Shown: positions 17,483-27,445 of the stretch, piece by piece
Layout: each line of letters starts with the position of its first letter
Numbering within the stretch: position 1 is the first letter of the stretch
Assembly: GCA_030653365.1 (NCBI GenBank)
Contig: JAURZL010000010.1
Coordinates: forward strand, 1 to 64,000
Source of the DNA: Anaerolineaceae bacterium
Lineage (GTDB): Bacteria > Chloroflexota > Anaerolineae > Anaerolineales > Anaerolineaceae
Direction: 5' to 3'
Length of the DNA: 64,000 nucleotides
Notes under the pieces: model-generated
Told to the model about the DNA's origin: nothing
Seen by the model: only the letters and a program-made list of their open reading frames with translations
Databases searched by the model: none
Position numbers and translations under genes: made by a program

Positions 17483-17911
17483 TTATGCCTGGTCTTCCGA
17501 AGTGTCAGTTACAGGTGCTACTTCTTCCACCTGGTTCAATTCAACTCGTTCTTCCATCCGTACCTGACCTCGCAAAAATGCGCCTTCTTCCGTAGAAAAT
17601 CCCACAGTAGTGACATCCCCCCATACGCGTCCGGTACTGCGTATCTCCAATTTTTCTGAAATGATGTTGCCTTTGACAGCTCCTGCAACGATAACTGAAT
17701 TTGCCTGCATCTGGTCACAACTCACTCGGCCTGTCTCACCAATCACCACCAAACCACGGATGTTAATCGCGCCTTCAAAAGAACCTTCGATTCGAACACC
17801 ACCACTTCCGCGTAAGTCTCCCTTCCAATTAATCCCAGGACCTAGAACTGAAGTCACGCGTTCGACGGGAGCCTGGGGAGTTACGGGTGAGGATGGTGTT
17901 TTGCGGAACAT
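17483..17911 (-). CDS. bactofilin
   Basis: A 142-residue protein. Residues about 20-120 form the bactofilin right-handed beta-helix (DUF583): short strands repeated with glycine turns (GDLRGSGGVRIEGSFEGAI, VVIGETGRV, VKGNIISEKLEI). Proline-rich N-terminal and acidic C-terminal tails are typical. Bactofilins polymerise without nucleotide into membrane-linked filaments involved in cell shape. AAGGAG precedes the ATG. Downstream of the AAG/SGNH genes but separated from them by a palindromic element. Confidence 0.92.
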   Translation of the reverse strand: MFRKTPSSPVTPQAPVERVTSVLGPGINWKGDLRGSGGVRIEGSFEGAINIRGLVVIGETGRVSCDQMQANSVIVAGAVKGNIISEKLEIRSTGRVWGDVTTVGFSTEEGAFLRGQVRMEERVELNQVEEVAPVTDTSEDQA

Positions 17912-17966
17912 AATTATTCTCCTTGGTTCTCTTAATTTTCCATTTTCATAACACGAGCAGTATCTT

Positions 17967-18007
17967 GTATCTTTCCATCATCGCGCTCAGATTTATTGAG
18001 ATGATAC
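17967..18007 (+). repeat. palindromic intergenic element, short copy D
   Basis: Begins GTATCTTTCCATC and ends ATTTATTGAGATGATAC, with terminal inverted TTGTATC/GATACAA and no central hairpin. It lies directly after the SGNH lipoprotein stop (that gene is on the minus strand). Confidence 0.6.
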
Positions 18008-18009
18008 AA

Positions 18010-18804
18010 CTAACGCTTAATGATAACCTTAAATTCATCTTTTTGAAGATACTCATTAACTGTCTCCCAGGCAATTCTTTGTAGAAACTGAATTGTGTCC
18101 CCATCCAATTTGATTATTTCATCCGGGTTATCAAATCCTATCGATGTGTAAACAGGATTGTCTAATGGGGATTCTCCGGTGATACTGGCATAAAAAACAC
18201 AGGCACTCAGGTAGACCCCAGCTGCGGAAGGATGGATGCCATCACTGGAATGCAACTTTAGATGGGGTCTTTGCTCTTGCGAAGCCATCCAGGCTGGTCC
18301 GACCGGTACCATGGTTAAATTCTCCTGCCAGGCAATTTCATGCACCAGGCGATCCAGTCGCTCCATATCTTCTTGTGAATCAACCGCTGAGAACCATGGG
18401 TAAAAAATCACGACCTCTTTTCCCTGAGAGCGAATGAAATCGATCCAAGTCTCGGCGTTTTTCTCAAATTCATCATCTGAAAAATTACGCTGGATACTGA
18501 ATGCCTGTACAAAAACAAAATCCATGGATCCAGAGTTGATGGATTGGTAAAATTCATCTTTATTAAGATTTGTCGATAAAGTAAATCGAGGGGAGACCGA
18601 ACGATGCATGCGGGTTGTCTGTGAATCCCCGGACAATTCGATTAATAACAAGGTTTGCATGTCCAAAGGTCCTGTCAGAAGCTGGTCATCTCCGACCCAG
18701 AGTAAATGTTCAAATCCATCATCAATCGGTGTCGAGGTAAAACTGAGTTGATTACAGGCAGTTAATAAGATTGAAAACAGAATGGCAATCCCCCATCTTG
18801 TCAT
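18010..18804 (-). CDS. SGNH-hydrolase-like lipoprotein
   Basis: A 264-residue protein with a signal peptide and lipobox (LLTAC, cysteine near residue 17). The C-terminal part carries DGIHPSAAG (about residues 190-198), the catalytic Asp-x-x-His block of SGNH/GDSL esterases. The N-terminal GDS-type serine block is not canonical; LLWVGDDQL may be its remnant, so activity is uncertain. The N-terminus overlaps the glycosylase stop by 4 nt, so the two are translated from one message. Confidence 0.6.
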   Translation of the reverse strand: MTRWGIAILFSILLTACNQLSFTSTPIDDGFEHLLWVGDDQLLTGPLDMQTLLLIELSGDSQTTRMHRSVSPRFTLSTNLNKDEFYQSINSGSMDFVFVQAFSIQRNFSDDEFEKNAETWIDFIRSQGKEVVIFYPWFSAVDSQEDMERLDRLVHEIAWQENLTMVPVGPAWMASQEQRPHLKLHSSDGIHPSAAGVYLSACVFYASITGESPLDNPVYTSIGFDNPDEIIKLDGDTIQFLQRIAWETVNEYLQKDEFKVIIKR

Positions 18805-19415
18805 AGCTTCTGCTCCAGACCTGCTTGTTGTGTCGCTTCAAACCAGAAACGCCAGGGCATACTGCGCCATGGTTTAGGCGTGTTAGCGATCCCTATTCTT
18901 GGTCCAGTTTTTACATCGTTCTCATTTATAACCAGACTGCTTTCGATCCATAAATTGCCATCTGGACGGGTAATATCCAACCCATTTTGAAGCTGATTGA
19001 TTTGAAGAGCCTGGGTGAGTTTTGCTGGACCATTTGTCCAATTTTTTCGAGCGATCATTCCTCGACTCATCTCAATGATCTCCAGGCCTTCCTGCGGTTG
19101 TATTGCGCGAATCAATACTGCTGCTGGATAATCCTTTGGACCTGTGACAATATTCAAACACCAATGCATCCCATAGGTAAAATACACGTACGCACGACCG
19201 GCATTCCCAAACATGACAGCATTCCGCTTGGTTTTCCCCACCCGCGCATGACAGGCAAGATCCTGCATTCCATCATAGGCTTCAGTTTCAGATATTATCC
19301 CGGATACACGCACGCCATACAAAACTCGCACCAATCGTTTTCCTAAAAGATCACGTGCTACTTCTATAACTTGTCGATCATAGAATTCCGATGAAATGAT
19401 GTTGCTTTCTCCCAT
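18801..19415 (-). CDS. 3-methyladenine DNA glycosylase, AAG family
   Basis: A 204-residue base-excision repair enzyme of the mammalian-type AAG/MPG fold. It removes alkylated purines. Diagnostic stretches are ISETEAYDG (about 40-48, catalytic Glu), RNAVMFGNAGRAYVYFTYGMHW (about 65-86; Tyr and His of the active site) and AAVLIRAIQP. Length fits bacterial members. The start lies about six bases after a TAAAAT-like -10, and no Shine-Dalgarno is seen, so the message may be leaderless. Confidence 0.93.
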   Translation of the reverse strand: MGESNIISSEFYDRQVIEVARDLLGKRLVRVLYGVRVSGIISETEAYDGMQDLACHARVGKTKRNAVMFGNAGRAYVYFTYGMHWCLNIVTGPKDYPAAVLIRAIQPQEGLEIIEMSRGMIARKNWTNGPAKLTQALQINQLQNGLDITRPDGNLWIESSLVINENDVKTGPRIGIANTPKPWRSMPWRFWFEATQQAGLEQKL

Positions 19416-19482
19416 AGATGTATTTTACATGAACCAATGAAAAGCAGGATGCGATTGCTCTGTGAATGGTAAAATAATCGAT

Positions 19483-20703
19483 ATGAAAATCCTGTTAATT
19501 AATCAGGTATTTGTCTCCCCCAACGAACCGGGACATACCCGACATTTTGAAATGGCAAAATATTTACAATCCTTTGGTGATGAATTGGTGATTGTCGCTT
19601 CGGATTTAAATTATCAAACTGGTCAACGCACCATAGAGCATAAAGGACTGGTTGCAGAACAGGTAATCGAAGGGGTCCGGATTCTACGAACATATATTTA
19701 CCCCGCCATCCATCGCAGTTATTTCTGGAGGATTTTTTCTTTTTTTAGTTTCATGTTCAGTTCAATCGTAGCAGCATTGCGTGTCAAAGATGTGGATATC
19801 ATTATGGGTACCACCCCGCCTATATTTCAGGCATTTTCTGCCTGGCTGGTGGCCTTTCTGCGTAGGAAACCCTTTATGCTGGAAGTGCGCGATCTTTGGC
19901 CGGAATTTATCGTCAGCATGGGTGTCTTTACCAACCCAATATTGATTAAGCTGGCAATAATGCTTGAGATGTTTCTTTATCGCAGAGCGACCCACATTCT
20001 GGTCAATTCTCCAGCTTACAAAGATTACATTGAGGCTAAGGGGATATCATCAGAAAAAATCACATTCATTCCTTACGGAGCTGATATCCAGATGTTCAAT
20101 CCCCAAATTGATATCGATGATCTACGCACGGAATTGAACCTACAGGAGAAATTTCTCGTGCTCTATACCGGTGCTCTTGGACAGGCAAATGACATTTACA
20201 CCATTTTAAGAGCAGCCAATCATTTACGTGATTACGACAAAATCCAATTTGTAATTTTTGGCGATGGCAAAGAAAGATCAAAACTGCAGGCAGAAGCAGA
20301 AAAACTACAATTGAAAAATTTAATTTTTGCCGGGGTAAGACCTAAACATCAAATTCCTGCGATTATTGCCACAGCAGATGTCTGCCTGGCAATCCTACAG
20401 GATGTGCCGATGTTCCGAACGACTTATCCCAACAAAGTGTTTGATTATATGGCTGCTGGAAAACCAACCATACTGGTGATCGATGGTGTCATCCGTCAGA
20501 TCATCGAGGAAAGCAACGGCGGTGTGTTTGTCCCACCTGGGGATGACCGTAAACTGGCTGAAACAATCCTGTGGTTGTCTTCAAACCCGAAACAAATTCA
20601 AAAATATGGTGAGAATGCACGCAACTACCTCGTCAATCATCTTGACCGTCAGGTGATGTTGGAAAAAACCAGAAAATTATTCCAACAACTGAGGAAAGCA
20701 TGA
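19483..20703 (+). CDS. glycosyltransferase family 4 (WbuB-like)
   Basis: A protein of about 406 residues with a GT-B fold. The N-terminal acceptor half has the family pattern LLINQVFVSPNEPGHTRHFEMAKYL. The C-terminal GT4 half has LYTGALGQANDIYTIL, VIFGDGKER and the E-x7-E nucleotide-sugar region near the C-terminus. Two hydrophobic stretches (about 85-125) suggest membrane association. It probably adds a sugar in capsule, O-antigen-like or wall glycan synthesis. ATG 19483 is chosen over GTG 19462 because it begins the conserved strand; no clear Shine-Dalgarno. First gene of a four-gene polysaccharide operon. Confidence 0.85.
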   Translation: MKILLINQVFVSPNEPGHTRHFEMAKYLQSFGDELVIVASDLNYQTGQRTIEHKGLVAEQVIEGVRILRTYIYPAIHRSYFWRIFSFFSFMFSSIVAALRVKDVDIIMGTTPPIFQAFSAWLVAFLRRKPFMLEVRDLWPEFIVSMGVFTNPILIKLAIMLEMFLYRRATHILVNSPAYKDYIEAKGISSEKITFIPYGADIQMFNPQIDIDDLRTELNLQEKFLVLYTGALGQANDIYTILRAANHLRDYDKIQFVIFGDGKERSKLQAEAEKLQLKNLIFAGVRPKHQIPAIIATADVCLAILQDVPMFRTTYPNKVFDYMAAGKPTILVIDGVIRQIIEESNGGVFVPPGDDRKLAETILWLSSNPKQIQKYGENARNYLVNHLDRQVMLEKTRKLFQQLRKA

Positions 20704-21575
20704 AAGTCTTTGTCACCGGTGCAACAGGGTTTACAGGAAGCCGAACAGTCCCTTTATTGCTCGAAAAGGGCTGGGAGGTCCACTGTTTATATCGCGAAAG
20801 CAGCAATCGCAGCTATTTGCCACAGCCAGAAATCCATTGGCATCCCGGAAATTTCGAAGATCAACAACAACTGACAGAATACTTGCAGGGATCTCAAACG
20901 CTGGTCAATATCGCTTCTTTAGGTTTTGGTCATGCAGATACAATTGTTAAAGCAGCTCAGTCCGCTGGGATTGAACGTGCCATCTTTATCAGCACCACAG
21001 CTATTTTCACAAAATTGAATAGCCGCAGCAAAAACACCCGTCTGGAGGCTGAAGTTACCATTCAAAACAGTGATCTGGCATATACAATCCTGCGACCAAC
21101 CATGATTTATGGCAGTCAACGCGATCGAAACATGTACCGTCTGGTTCGCTGGCTGCAACGCATTCCATTGATACCCATTTTTGGCAAAGGAAACTACTTG
21201 CAGCAACCCGTCTTTGTGGATGATGTGGCAGATGCCATCGTCAAATGTCTTGACCAGTCAAAAACAATTGGGAAAAGTTACAATATTGCCGGAAAAAAAG
21301 CTCTTACATATAATGAAGTCATTGATACCATAGCTGGGATTATTGGTAGAAAAATTTTGAAAATTTATTTAGCAGATAATTTAGTGGTTAAATTTCTCAG
21401 ATTGTTAGAAAAAATGAAACTACCCTTCCCGATTAAAGCTGAGCAGGTAAAACGTTTGAATGAAAATAAAGATTTCGCTTATGAAGAAGCCAGTATGGAT
21501 TTTGGGTATCAACCTCGTTCCTTTGAAGAAGGAATTCGTTTTGAAATAAAGCAAATTCAGGCAAACAAATCATGA
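20700..21575 (+). CDS. NAD-dependent epimerase/dehydratase, SDR family
   Basis: A 291-residue extended SDR. The Rossmann motif GATGFTG is at residues 7-13 and VDDVADAI near 180. The usual Tyr-x-x-x-Lys catalytic pair is not obvious in the expected region (FISTTAIFTKLNSRSKNTR), so it may be an atypical, NmrA-like or nucleotide-sugar-binding member. Overlaps the glycosyltransferase stop by 4 nt. The context suggests a role in sugar modification for the same glycan. Confidence 0.78.
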   Translation: MKVFVTGATGFTGSRTVPLLLEKGWEVHCLYRESSNRSYLPQPEIHWHPGNFEDQQQLTEYLQGSQTLVNIASLGFGHADTIVKAAQSAGIERAIFISTTAIFTKLNSRSKNTRLEAEVTIQNSDLAYTILRPTMIYGSQRDRNMYRLVRWLQRIPLIPIFGKGNYLQQPVFVDDVADAIVKCLDQSKTIGKSYNIAGKKALTYNEVIDTIAGIIGRKILKIYLADNLVVKFLRLLEKMKLPFPIKAEQVKRLNENKDFAYEEASMDFGYQPRSFEEGIRFEIKQIQANKS

Positions 21576-22591
21576 AAGAACTGATTGCATTTATCCTATT
21601 AACAGCTGTTGCTTATTTTGGGGTTGATCTCGTTCGCAACTGGTTGATGAAGCGGCGCATCATCGATCTGCCCAACGAACGCAGCTCCCATTCTGTTCCG
21701 ACACCACGTGGCGGTGGTTTGATTATCGTCCTGATCACCCTGACTGTCGCCCTGGTCAGTTTTTTAATCGCTCAGGAATGGAAAACGGGGTTAGTCTTTG
21801 TGGTGATAGGCTGCGGGGTGGCATGGATTGGCTGGCAGGATGATCTCAGATCGCTTTCACCCAAATTGCGTTTCCTGCTTCAAGGAATGGCAGCCATTGT
21901 CACCATCATCGGATTCGGTTATTTTGATGCCGTTACCATCCCGCTTTTTGGAATACTGCATCTTGGAATCATAGGTATTCCGATTACCTTTTTGTGGCTG
22001 GTTGGCTTGATCAATGCCTTTAATTTCATGGATGGCATAGATGGTATCTCTGGCAGCGTAGCCCTGACGGCTGCATTAGGATGGATGCTCTTTCTGGGAG
22101 TCAATGGACAGTTCAGCAGTCCGTTATTCTGGATTGCGCTGGCAATCGCTGCCAGTAATCTTGGTTTTCTCGGACATAACTGGTCGCCTGCCCGCATCTT
22201 CATGGGGGATGTTGCCAGCACTTTTTTGGGGTTTTGTTTTGCTGTCTTACCACTTTTGTCGGTGGGAAAGGTCGAAGATTCATTTTTATTGGGGGTGATT
22301 GTACTGTGGGCATATATCCTGGATACATTTATTACATTTGCCAGGCGCGCCATCAAACGTGAAAAAGTCTTCTCAGCACATCGATCGCATATTTACCAGC
22401 GTCTGGTGATCAGTGGATATCAGGTATCTTCGATAACCAGTTTGTATTTAATGCTTACTTCCCTTGGTGTGGTGCTGGCTTATGCCTGGATTCAAAAATT
22501 TTCTTTTGCTCCAGCAGCCATCATTATTGGTTTACCAGTGCTTTGGATTCTTCTGACAGGGTTTACAAAATATCGTGATAATAAGTCGTAG
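21572..22591 (+). CDS. WecA/MraY-family undecaprenyl-phosphate sugar-1-phosphate transferase
   Basis: A 339-residue polytopic membrane enzyme with about ten helices. It transfers a sugar-1-phosphate from UDP-sugar to undecaprenyl phosphate, the first step of a glycan repeat unit. Signatures: PTPRGGG, WQDDLRSL (the DD pair), NAFNFMDGIDGISG and FMGDVAST. A His-rich loop HRSHIYQRL near residue 270 marks the WecA side of the family rather than MraY. It overlaps its neighbours on both sides. Confidence 0.9.
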   Translation: MKELIAFILLTAVAYFGVDLVRNWLMKRRIIDLPNERSSHSVPTPRGGGLIIVLITLTVALVSFLIAQEWKTGLVFVVIGCGVAWIGWQDDLRSLSPKLRFLLQGMAAIVTIIGFGYFDAVTIPLFGILHLGIIGIPITFLWLVGLINAFNFMDGIDGISGSVALTAALGWMLFLGVNGQFSSPLFWIALAIAASNLGFLGHNWSPARIFMGDVASTFLGFCFAVLPLLSVGKVEDSFLLGVIVLWAYILDTFITFARRAIKREKVFSAHRSHIYQRLVISGYQVSSITSLYLMLTSLGVVLAYAWIQKFSFAPAAIIIGLPVLWILLTGFTKYRDNKS

Positions 22592-24722
22592 CTTGCTTTC
22601 TCTCCCTTCACTTTTCCGTCATTTTGGCTTTCGATGGGTATTATTTCGCATCGGATATTTCATTCGAATGCGCACTGGTCTCATTCGCTGGCAGATGCCG
22701 GCATATCAATGGGAGGATCGGCCTTTGTCCTACTGGCTTAAAAGCAATCTGGCCTCTGACCCGGAAGGCTACCAACAATGGCGCATAGATAATCAACCCA
22801 AATTCCTGTTTGACGAGGTAAATCCAATTCCCCAATCGGTCTCCTGGGATCAATTTCAGGTGGTGAAAGAAGCCGATCATTATTTGGCTGGTATTACCCG
22901 TTACTTTTCCAAAACCGATTATCAAACAGGTTTTCCACCGGATTGGCACCTGGATCCATTCCACAATATTCGGATATCTCCAGACAAACACTGGTCGCAG
23001 ATCGCAGATAATGGTGTTTATGATATTAAATTTATTTGGGAATCTAGCCGATTATCACAAATTTATACCCTTGTTCGGGCATTTGCACGCACAAAAGATG
23101 ATAATTATTGTCAAGCTTTCTGGCAAATTATCGAAGATTGGATGGACAACAATCCGCCTGGTATGGGACCAAATTGGATGGATGGACAGGAAACCGCATT
23201 ACGACTCATGGCAATCTGTTTTGGATTTACTGCCTTCAAAAACAATGCACAAACGACCCCTGAGAAGGTTGAGCGTTTTACGATCCTCGTGGCTGCATTA
23301 GCTGATCGTATTTATAAAAACATAGAATATGCGATTTTTACACGCAGCAATCACACAGTCAGTGAAGGTCTGGGAATCTGGCTGGCCGGTACTCTCTTTC
23401 CTGAATTGAAACTTGCTGAAAAATACCAAAAGAAAGGAAAATCAATCCTCGAAAAAGAAGCCTGTAGGCAGATTTACCCGGACGGCAGTTATTGCATGCA
23501 TTCCCTCAATTATCACCGCTTTGTGTTGCAAATCTTTATGTTTGCACTGCGAATTGGTGAGCTAAATGAAGTGAAATTATCAAACTGTGTTTATCAGGCA
23601 ATTGAGCGGTCAGTGGAATACCTTTACCAACTCATCGATCCCAATACCGGACTGATGCCTCAATATGGTTCCAATGATGGTGCGCTGGTACTGCCATTGA
23701 ATGGTTGTGACTACACAGATTACCGGCCAGTGATTCAGGTTGGTTATTACATGATTCGTGGAAAACGCGTCTTTCCACCCGGCTCCTGGGATGAGGATCT
23801 TTTCTGGTTTTATGGTGATGAACCGTTAAATTCTTTGATTGAAACAAAAAATCAAATACCAGATTCAATCTTTCTGGATAGTGGCACCAGTAAAATCAGT
23901 GGAGAGTCAACCCGAGCGTTCATTCGTTGTGGGACACTCAAAGATCGACCTTCGCATGCTGATCAGAATCATCTCGATCTCTGGTGGCAGGGGAAAAATA
24001 TTGCCCTGGATGCAGGCACATATCTTTATAATGGAAATGAACACTGGCGAAATGGTCTTGCCAGTACAAAGGTGCATAATACAGTCAATGTTGATCAACA
24101 GGATCAGATGCAAAAATTCAGCCGCTTTATCTGGGTAAACTGGTCTACGGGAATAGTGTTGGATCACCAGGAAGAAAATGGACTCAAATACTGGCAGGGG
24201 CAACAGGATGGATACACCCGCCTGAAAGATCCAGTCCTTCACAAACGTACGATTGTACTTCTGGCTGATCAGGCTTGGCTAGTGGTTGATCATGTTGCTG
24301 GTTTGAAAGAACATGAATTTACCTTAAACTGGTTATTGGATCATGATTTTTCTACTGTGGAAGGGGAAGAAAACACGCTTCGCTTATCACATCAATCAAA
24401 AAATCTTATCGCAAAATTTGGGCTTGTGGGAGAACACGCACTTCTCTCCTGCGTTAGTGCTGATCCCAACAGCAATCGTGGCTGGCTTTCCCGTTATTAT
24501 GGGCACAAAGAACCTGCCTTATCGGTACAACTTACAGCCAACAACAAACAAGCATTGTTTTGGAGTTTCTTTGGACCGAAAACCTTCTCCATAAAAACTT
24601 TGCCAGATGCTCTGATTGTCCTCACAAAAGGATGGCAGTTTAAGTTGGATCAAAAATCGATATTGATAGGCCAACCCTCCAGAGATATGGAAATCAAAAT
24701 TAATCCGTTAATAAATAATTGA
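22575..24722 (+). CDS. heparinase II/III family polysaccharide lyase
   Basis: A 715-residue protein. An N-terminal alpha/alpha-toroid (about 60-400) contains NHTVSEGLG and NYHRFVLQ, with the candidate catalytic His/Tyr. A C-terminal beta-sandwich of Heparinase_II/III type (about 430-650) contains DRPSHADQNHLDLWWQGKNI. Such proteins in polysaccharide operons are thought to trim or process the acidic glycan made by neighbouring genes. No signal peptide is visible, so a cytoplasmic or membrane-face location is possible. The GTG start overlaps the WecA-like gene by 17 nt. Confidence 0.85.
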   Translation: MIISRSLLSLPSLFRHFGFRWVLFRIGYFIRMRTGLIRWQMPAYQWEDRPLSYWLKSNLASDPEGYQQWRIDNQPKFLFDEVNPIPQSVSWDQFQVVKEADHYLAGITRYFSKTDYQTGFPPDWHLDPFHNIRISPDKHWSQIADNGVYDIKFIWESSRLSQIYTLVRAFARTKDDNYCQAFWQIIEDWMDNNPPGMGPNWMDGQETALRLMAICFGFTAFKNNAQTTPEKVERFTILVAALADRIYKNIEYAIFTRSNHTVSEGLGIWLAGTLFPELKLAEKYQKKGKSILEKEACRQIYPDGSYCMHSLNYHRFVLQIFMFALRIGELNEVKLSNCVYQAIERSVEYLYQLIDPNTGLMPQYGSNDGALVLPLNGCDYTDYRPVIQVGYYMIRGKRVFPPGSWDEDLFWFYGDEPLNSLIETKNQIPDSIFLDSGTSKISGESTRAFIRCGTLKDRPSHADQNHLDLWWQGKNIALDAGTYLYNGNEHWRNGLASTKVHNTVNVDQQDQMQKFSRFIWVNWSTGIVLDHQEENGLKYWQGQQDGYTRLKDPVLHKRTIVLLADQAWLVVDHVAGLKEHEFTLNWLLDHDFSTVEGEENTLRLSHQSKNLIAKFGLVGEHALLSCVSADPNSNRGWLSRYYGHKEPALSVQLTANNKQALFWSFFGPKTFSIKTLPDALIVLTKGWQFKLDQKSILIGQPSRDMEIKINPLINN

Positions 24723-24728
24723 TCCTGA

Positions 24729-24757
24729 CTGATACTTCTTCTTTTTCATAGTAGAAT
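24729..24757 (+). promoter_or_regulatory. promoter of the thiolase operon
   Basis: CTGATA (24729-24734) and TAGAAT (24752-24757) with a 17-bp spacer, 42 bp before the thiolase start. Confidence 0.5.
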
Positions 24758-24799
24758 GAAAAATGACCAGGAAGATTTGAAATTAATTTTGGAGGTAAT

Positions 24800-26017
24800 A
24801 TGCAGGAAGTCGTCATTATTGATGCGGTTCGCACCCCCATCGGTGCTTTAGGAGGCGTATTATCCAGGGTACGGCCGGATGATCTGGCAGCTCATATACT
24901 TTCCAGTTTAGTACATAGAACGCAAATTGACCCGGCTATTGTGGAAGAAGTTTATTTTGGATGTGCCAATCAGGCTGGTGAAGATAATCGCAACGTTGCC
25001 CGTATGGCTGCCCTGCTGGCTGGCTTCCCCGTAGAAGTGACCGCGGTGACCATTAATCGTCTGTGCGCATCCGGATTGAATGCAGTTAACATGGCTGCCC
25101 GCGCAATCCGTTGTGGAGAAGGGGACGTGTTTATTGCTGGTGGAGTGGAGAGCATGTCACGCGCCCCATACTCGTTCCCCAAATCGGAAAGTGGTTTTCC
25201 GTATGGCAATCTGACAGCCTACGATACCGCAATCGGATGGCGATATCCCAATCCAAAATTTGAATCCATGTACGGAGTCGATCCCATGGGAATTACGGCA
25301 GAGAACCTGGCGCTACAATATCAAATATCCCGTGAACAACAGGATGAATTCGCGTTAAGAAGCAATCAGCGTGCTGTTGCAGCCATGGATAATGGAAAAT
25401 TTGCTTATGAAATTTCTCCGGTCGGGATCCCTCAGAAAAAAGGAGAAGCCACCTTAGTAACCACAGATGAACGCCCACGCCGTGATTCAACACTGGAAAA
25501 ATTAGCAGCTCTCCGTCCTGCTTTTAAAAAGGATGGCAGCGTAACCGCAGGCAATTCATCCGGTATAAATGACGGGGCTGCAGCGGTTTTATTGATGAGC
25601 GAGAAAAAAGCAATTCAATTAGACTTAAAACCAATTGCCCGCTGGGTTGGTAGTGCCACAGCTGGTGTTCCTCCACGAATTATGGGTATTGGACCAGCAC
25701 CTGCCACCCGAAAATTATTGCAACGGACCGGCTTATCTTTGAACGATATCAAACTGATCGAAATAAATGAAGCTTTTGCTGCCCAAACACTGGCAGTCAT
25801 CCAGGAATTATCGCTTAATCCGGAAATTGTAAATGTGAATGGTGGTGCAATAGCGTTGGGTCATCCTTTAGGGTGTTCCGGAGCCCGAATATTGACCACG
25901 TTACTGCATGAATTAAGCCGTATCTCTTCCATAGATCAAAAACCACATTATGCTCTGGCTACAATTTGCGTCGGTGTTGGGCAGGGTGAATCTACGATCA
26001 TTGAATCGATCCTATGA
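24800..26017 (+). CDS. thiolase (acetyl-CoA C-acyltransferase)
   Basis: A 405-residue thiolase that condenses or cleaves 3-ketoacyl-CoA. The nucleophilic Cys is in [11 protein letters not shown] (near residue 90), the catalytic His in [16 protein letters not shown] (near 354) and the second Cys in TICVGVGQG (near 394). [11 protein letters not shown] is also canonical. Sequence style leans to the PcaF/PaaJ/FadA group; direction and substrate cannot be read from it. A perfect GGAGG site precedes the ATG. Overlaps the following epimerase gene by 4 nt. Confidence 0.95.
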   Translation: MQEVVIIDAVRTPIGALGGVLSRVRPDDLAAHILSSLVHRTQIDPAIVEEVYFGCANQAGEDNRNVARMAALLAGFPVEVTAVTINRLCASGLNAVNMAARAIRCGEGDVFIAGGVESMSRAPYSFPKSESGFPYGNLTAYDTAIGWRYPNPKFESMYGVDPMGITAENLALQYQISREQQDEFALRSNQRAVAAMDNGKFAYEISPVGIPQKKGEATLVTTDERPRRDSTLEKLAALRPAFKKDGSVTAGNSSGINDGAAAVLLMSEKKAIQLDLKPIARWVGSATAGVPPRIMGIGPAPATRKLLQRTGLSLNDIKLIEINEAFAAQTLAVIQELSLNPEIVNVNGGAIALGHPLGCSGARILTTLLHELSRISSIDQKPHYALATICVGVGQGESTIIESIL

Positions 26018-27015
26018 TGCGTATTCTTGTCACAGGATCAACCGGTTTCATCGGTGGTGCACTTTGTGCCGCCCTGGTAGAAAAAGGATACTTGGTTCGA
26101 GCCTTCCATCGTTCCTCCAGTGATCTGACTTTGTTGAAAGACCTGCCCGTAGAGCATTTTATTGGTGACCTGACTCACCAGGACAGCTTACAGGCTGGCA
26201 TGCAAGGAATTGATGCTGTATTCCATACGGCTGCACTTTTGGGAACTACCTCAGATATCAAACAATATTATGCAATCACCGTGAGAGGAACACGAGCCTT
26301 ACTGGATGCTGCAATGCAAAATGGTGTGCAACGCGTCATCCACACCAGTTCGATTGCTGCCCTGGGTGTCCCAAACTGCCCCAGCGAAATGATTGCCCCG
26401 AAACAATCGCCGATCATGAATGAACATTCTACCTGGAACATTAAGCCAGTTTATTGGCCATATGGATATAGCAAGTATCTGGCTGAACTCGAAATACAAA
26501 AAGCGGTGGCATCAGGATTGGACGTGGTAATAACCAATCCGTCTTATGTCGTTGGACCAGGTGATATTTATCGAACCAGTAATTCACCCTTCATTCAAAT
26601 AGCAAATCATCAGGTACCATTTATTCCAACCGGTGGCGTGAATATCGTACATATACATGACGTTGTGAATGGACATCTCGCTGCTCTGGAATATGGCAAA
26701 AGGGGAGAGCGCTATATCCTCGCCAATGAAAACCTCACCTTTAAGCAACTATTTGAAAAAATTTCAAAGCAAAACCATACTCCAATCCCAAAGATGATAC
26801 TTCCCGGAAGGGTTGTACGCCCGCTGGTCTATCCTTTACAAATTCTTAATTCAATCATTAATTTTCCCTTACCGGTCGAATTGTTTCGGTATGCAGGGTA
26901 TGGGTTTTATGTCAATAATCAAAAAAGTATCACGGATTTAAACCTGACGTATCAGTATTCCGCTGATGATGCTGTTCGAGATGCTTATGTATGGTTCGAG
27001 AAGAATAAAGTCTAA
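26014..27015 (+). CDS. NAD-dependent epimerase / dihydroflavonol reductase-like SDR
   Basis: A 333-residue extended [17 protein letters not shown] (residues about 8-21) binds NAD(P). The catalytic triad is visible as HTSSIAALG (Ser) and [12 protein letters not shown] (Tyr-x-x-x-Lys). The sequence resembles the HpnA / dihydroflavonol-4-reductase group. Co-translation with a thiolase suggests reduction of a ketoacyl or related carbonyl, but this is inference. A short palindromic element follows the stop. Confidence 0.8.
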   Translation: MMRILVTGSTGFIGGALCAALVEKGYLVRAFHRSSSDLTLLKDLPVEHFIGDLTHQDSLQAGMQGIDAVFHTAALLGTTSDIKQYYAITVRGTRALLDAAMQNGVQRVIHTSSIAALGVPNCPSEMIAPKQSPIMNEHSTWNIKPVYWPYGYSKYLAELEIQKAVASGLDVVITNPSYVVGPGDIYRTSNSPFIQIANHQVPFIPTGGVNIVHIHDVVNGHLAALEYGKRGERYILANENLTFKQLFEKISKQNHTPIPKMILPGRVVRPLVYPLQILNSIINFPLPVELFRYAGYGFYVNNQKSITDLNLTYQYSADDAVRDAYVWFEKNKV

Positions 27016-27030
27016 CTTTTCAGTTATTCG

Positions 27031-27074
27031 GATTCTTTCCATCCTGGCTGAAACCAGATTTATTGAGAAGAACC
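27031..27074 (+). repeat. palindromic intergenic element, short copy E
   Basis: Begins GATTCTTTCCATCCTGG and ends CAGATTTATTGAGAAGAACC, closely matching copy D. TTATTC occurs on both flanks. It lies between two convergent genes. Confidence 0.55.
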
Positions 27075-27075
27075 A

Positions 27076-27444
27076 TTATTCATCTGTTTTTTGTTTATGA
27101 TGCATGACTGCTTCGGGGTCAGTATTCAACACTTGGTTGAGACCCGAAGCCATGGCTGCTCCATGCCGATATTGGAATGGCCACATACTACGATGATCAA
27201 AAAATGAAATCCGGTCACCATCCTGCAGGATTTGATCCAAATCTGGTTGTAATCCTGGTAGTGCGCTTAAGTTGCCATTGATAAATGTAATGCCACGTTC
27301 TTCTGACGGCATATTAAATGTTGATAGCAGGTCTGAGACCGTAGCCCCGATTGGCAATTCCTGTTGAACACTGGCAAAGCCTTTTTCCGCTTTTTCACTT
27401 GCATATTGAGACAAAACCCCATATAACCAGACTTCAATTTTCAT
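27076..27444 (-). CDS. MoaD/ThiS-like ubiquitin-fold protein
   Basis: A protein of about 122 residues. Residues 1-80 have the MoaD/ThiS beta-grasp pattern (MKIEVWLYGVLSQYA, ATVSDLLSTFNMP, FINGNLSAL, LQDGDRISFF). It lacks a terminal Gly-Gly and instead has a 40-residue tail ending KQKTDE. It is therefore not an ordinary sulfur carrier unless processed. ATG 27444 is preferred because GGAGG lies about ten bases upstream; an earlier in-frame codon at 27489 lies inside the neighbouring gene. Last gene of the AOR operon. Confidence 0.65.
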   Translation of the reverse strand: MKIEVWLYGVLSQYASEKAEKGFASVQQELPIGATVSDLLSTFNMPSEERGITFINGNLSALPGLQPDLDQILQDGDRISFFDHRSMWPFQYRHGAAMASGLNQVLNTDPEAVMHHKQKTDE

Positions 27445-27445
27445 A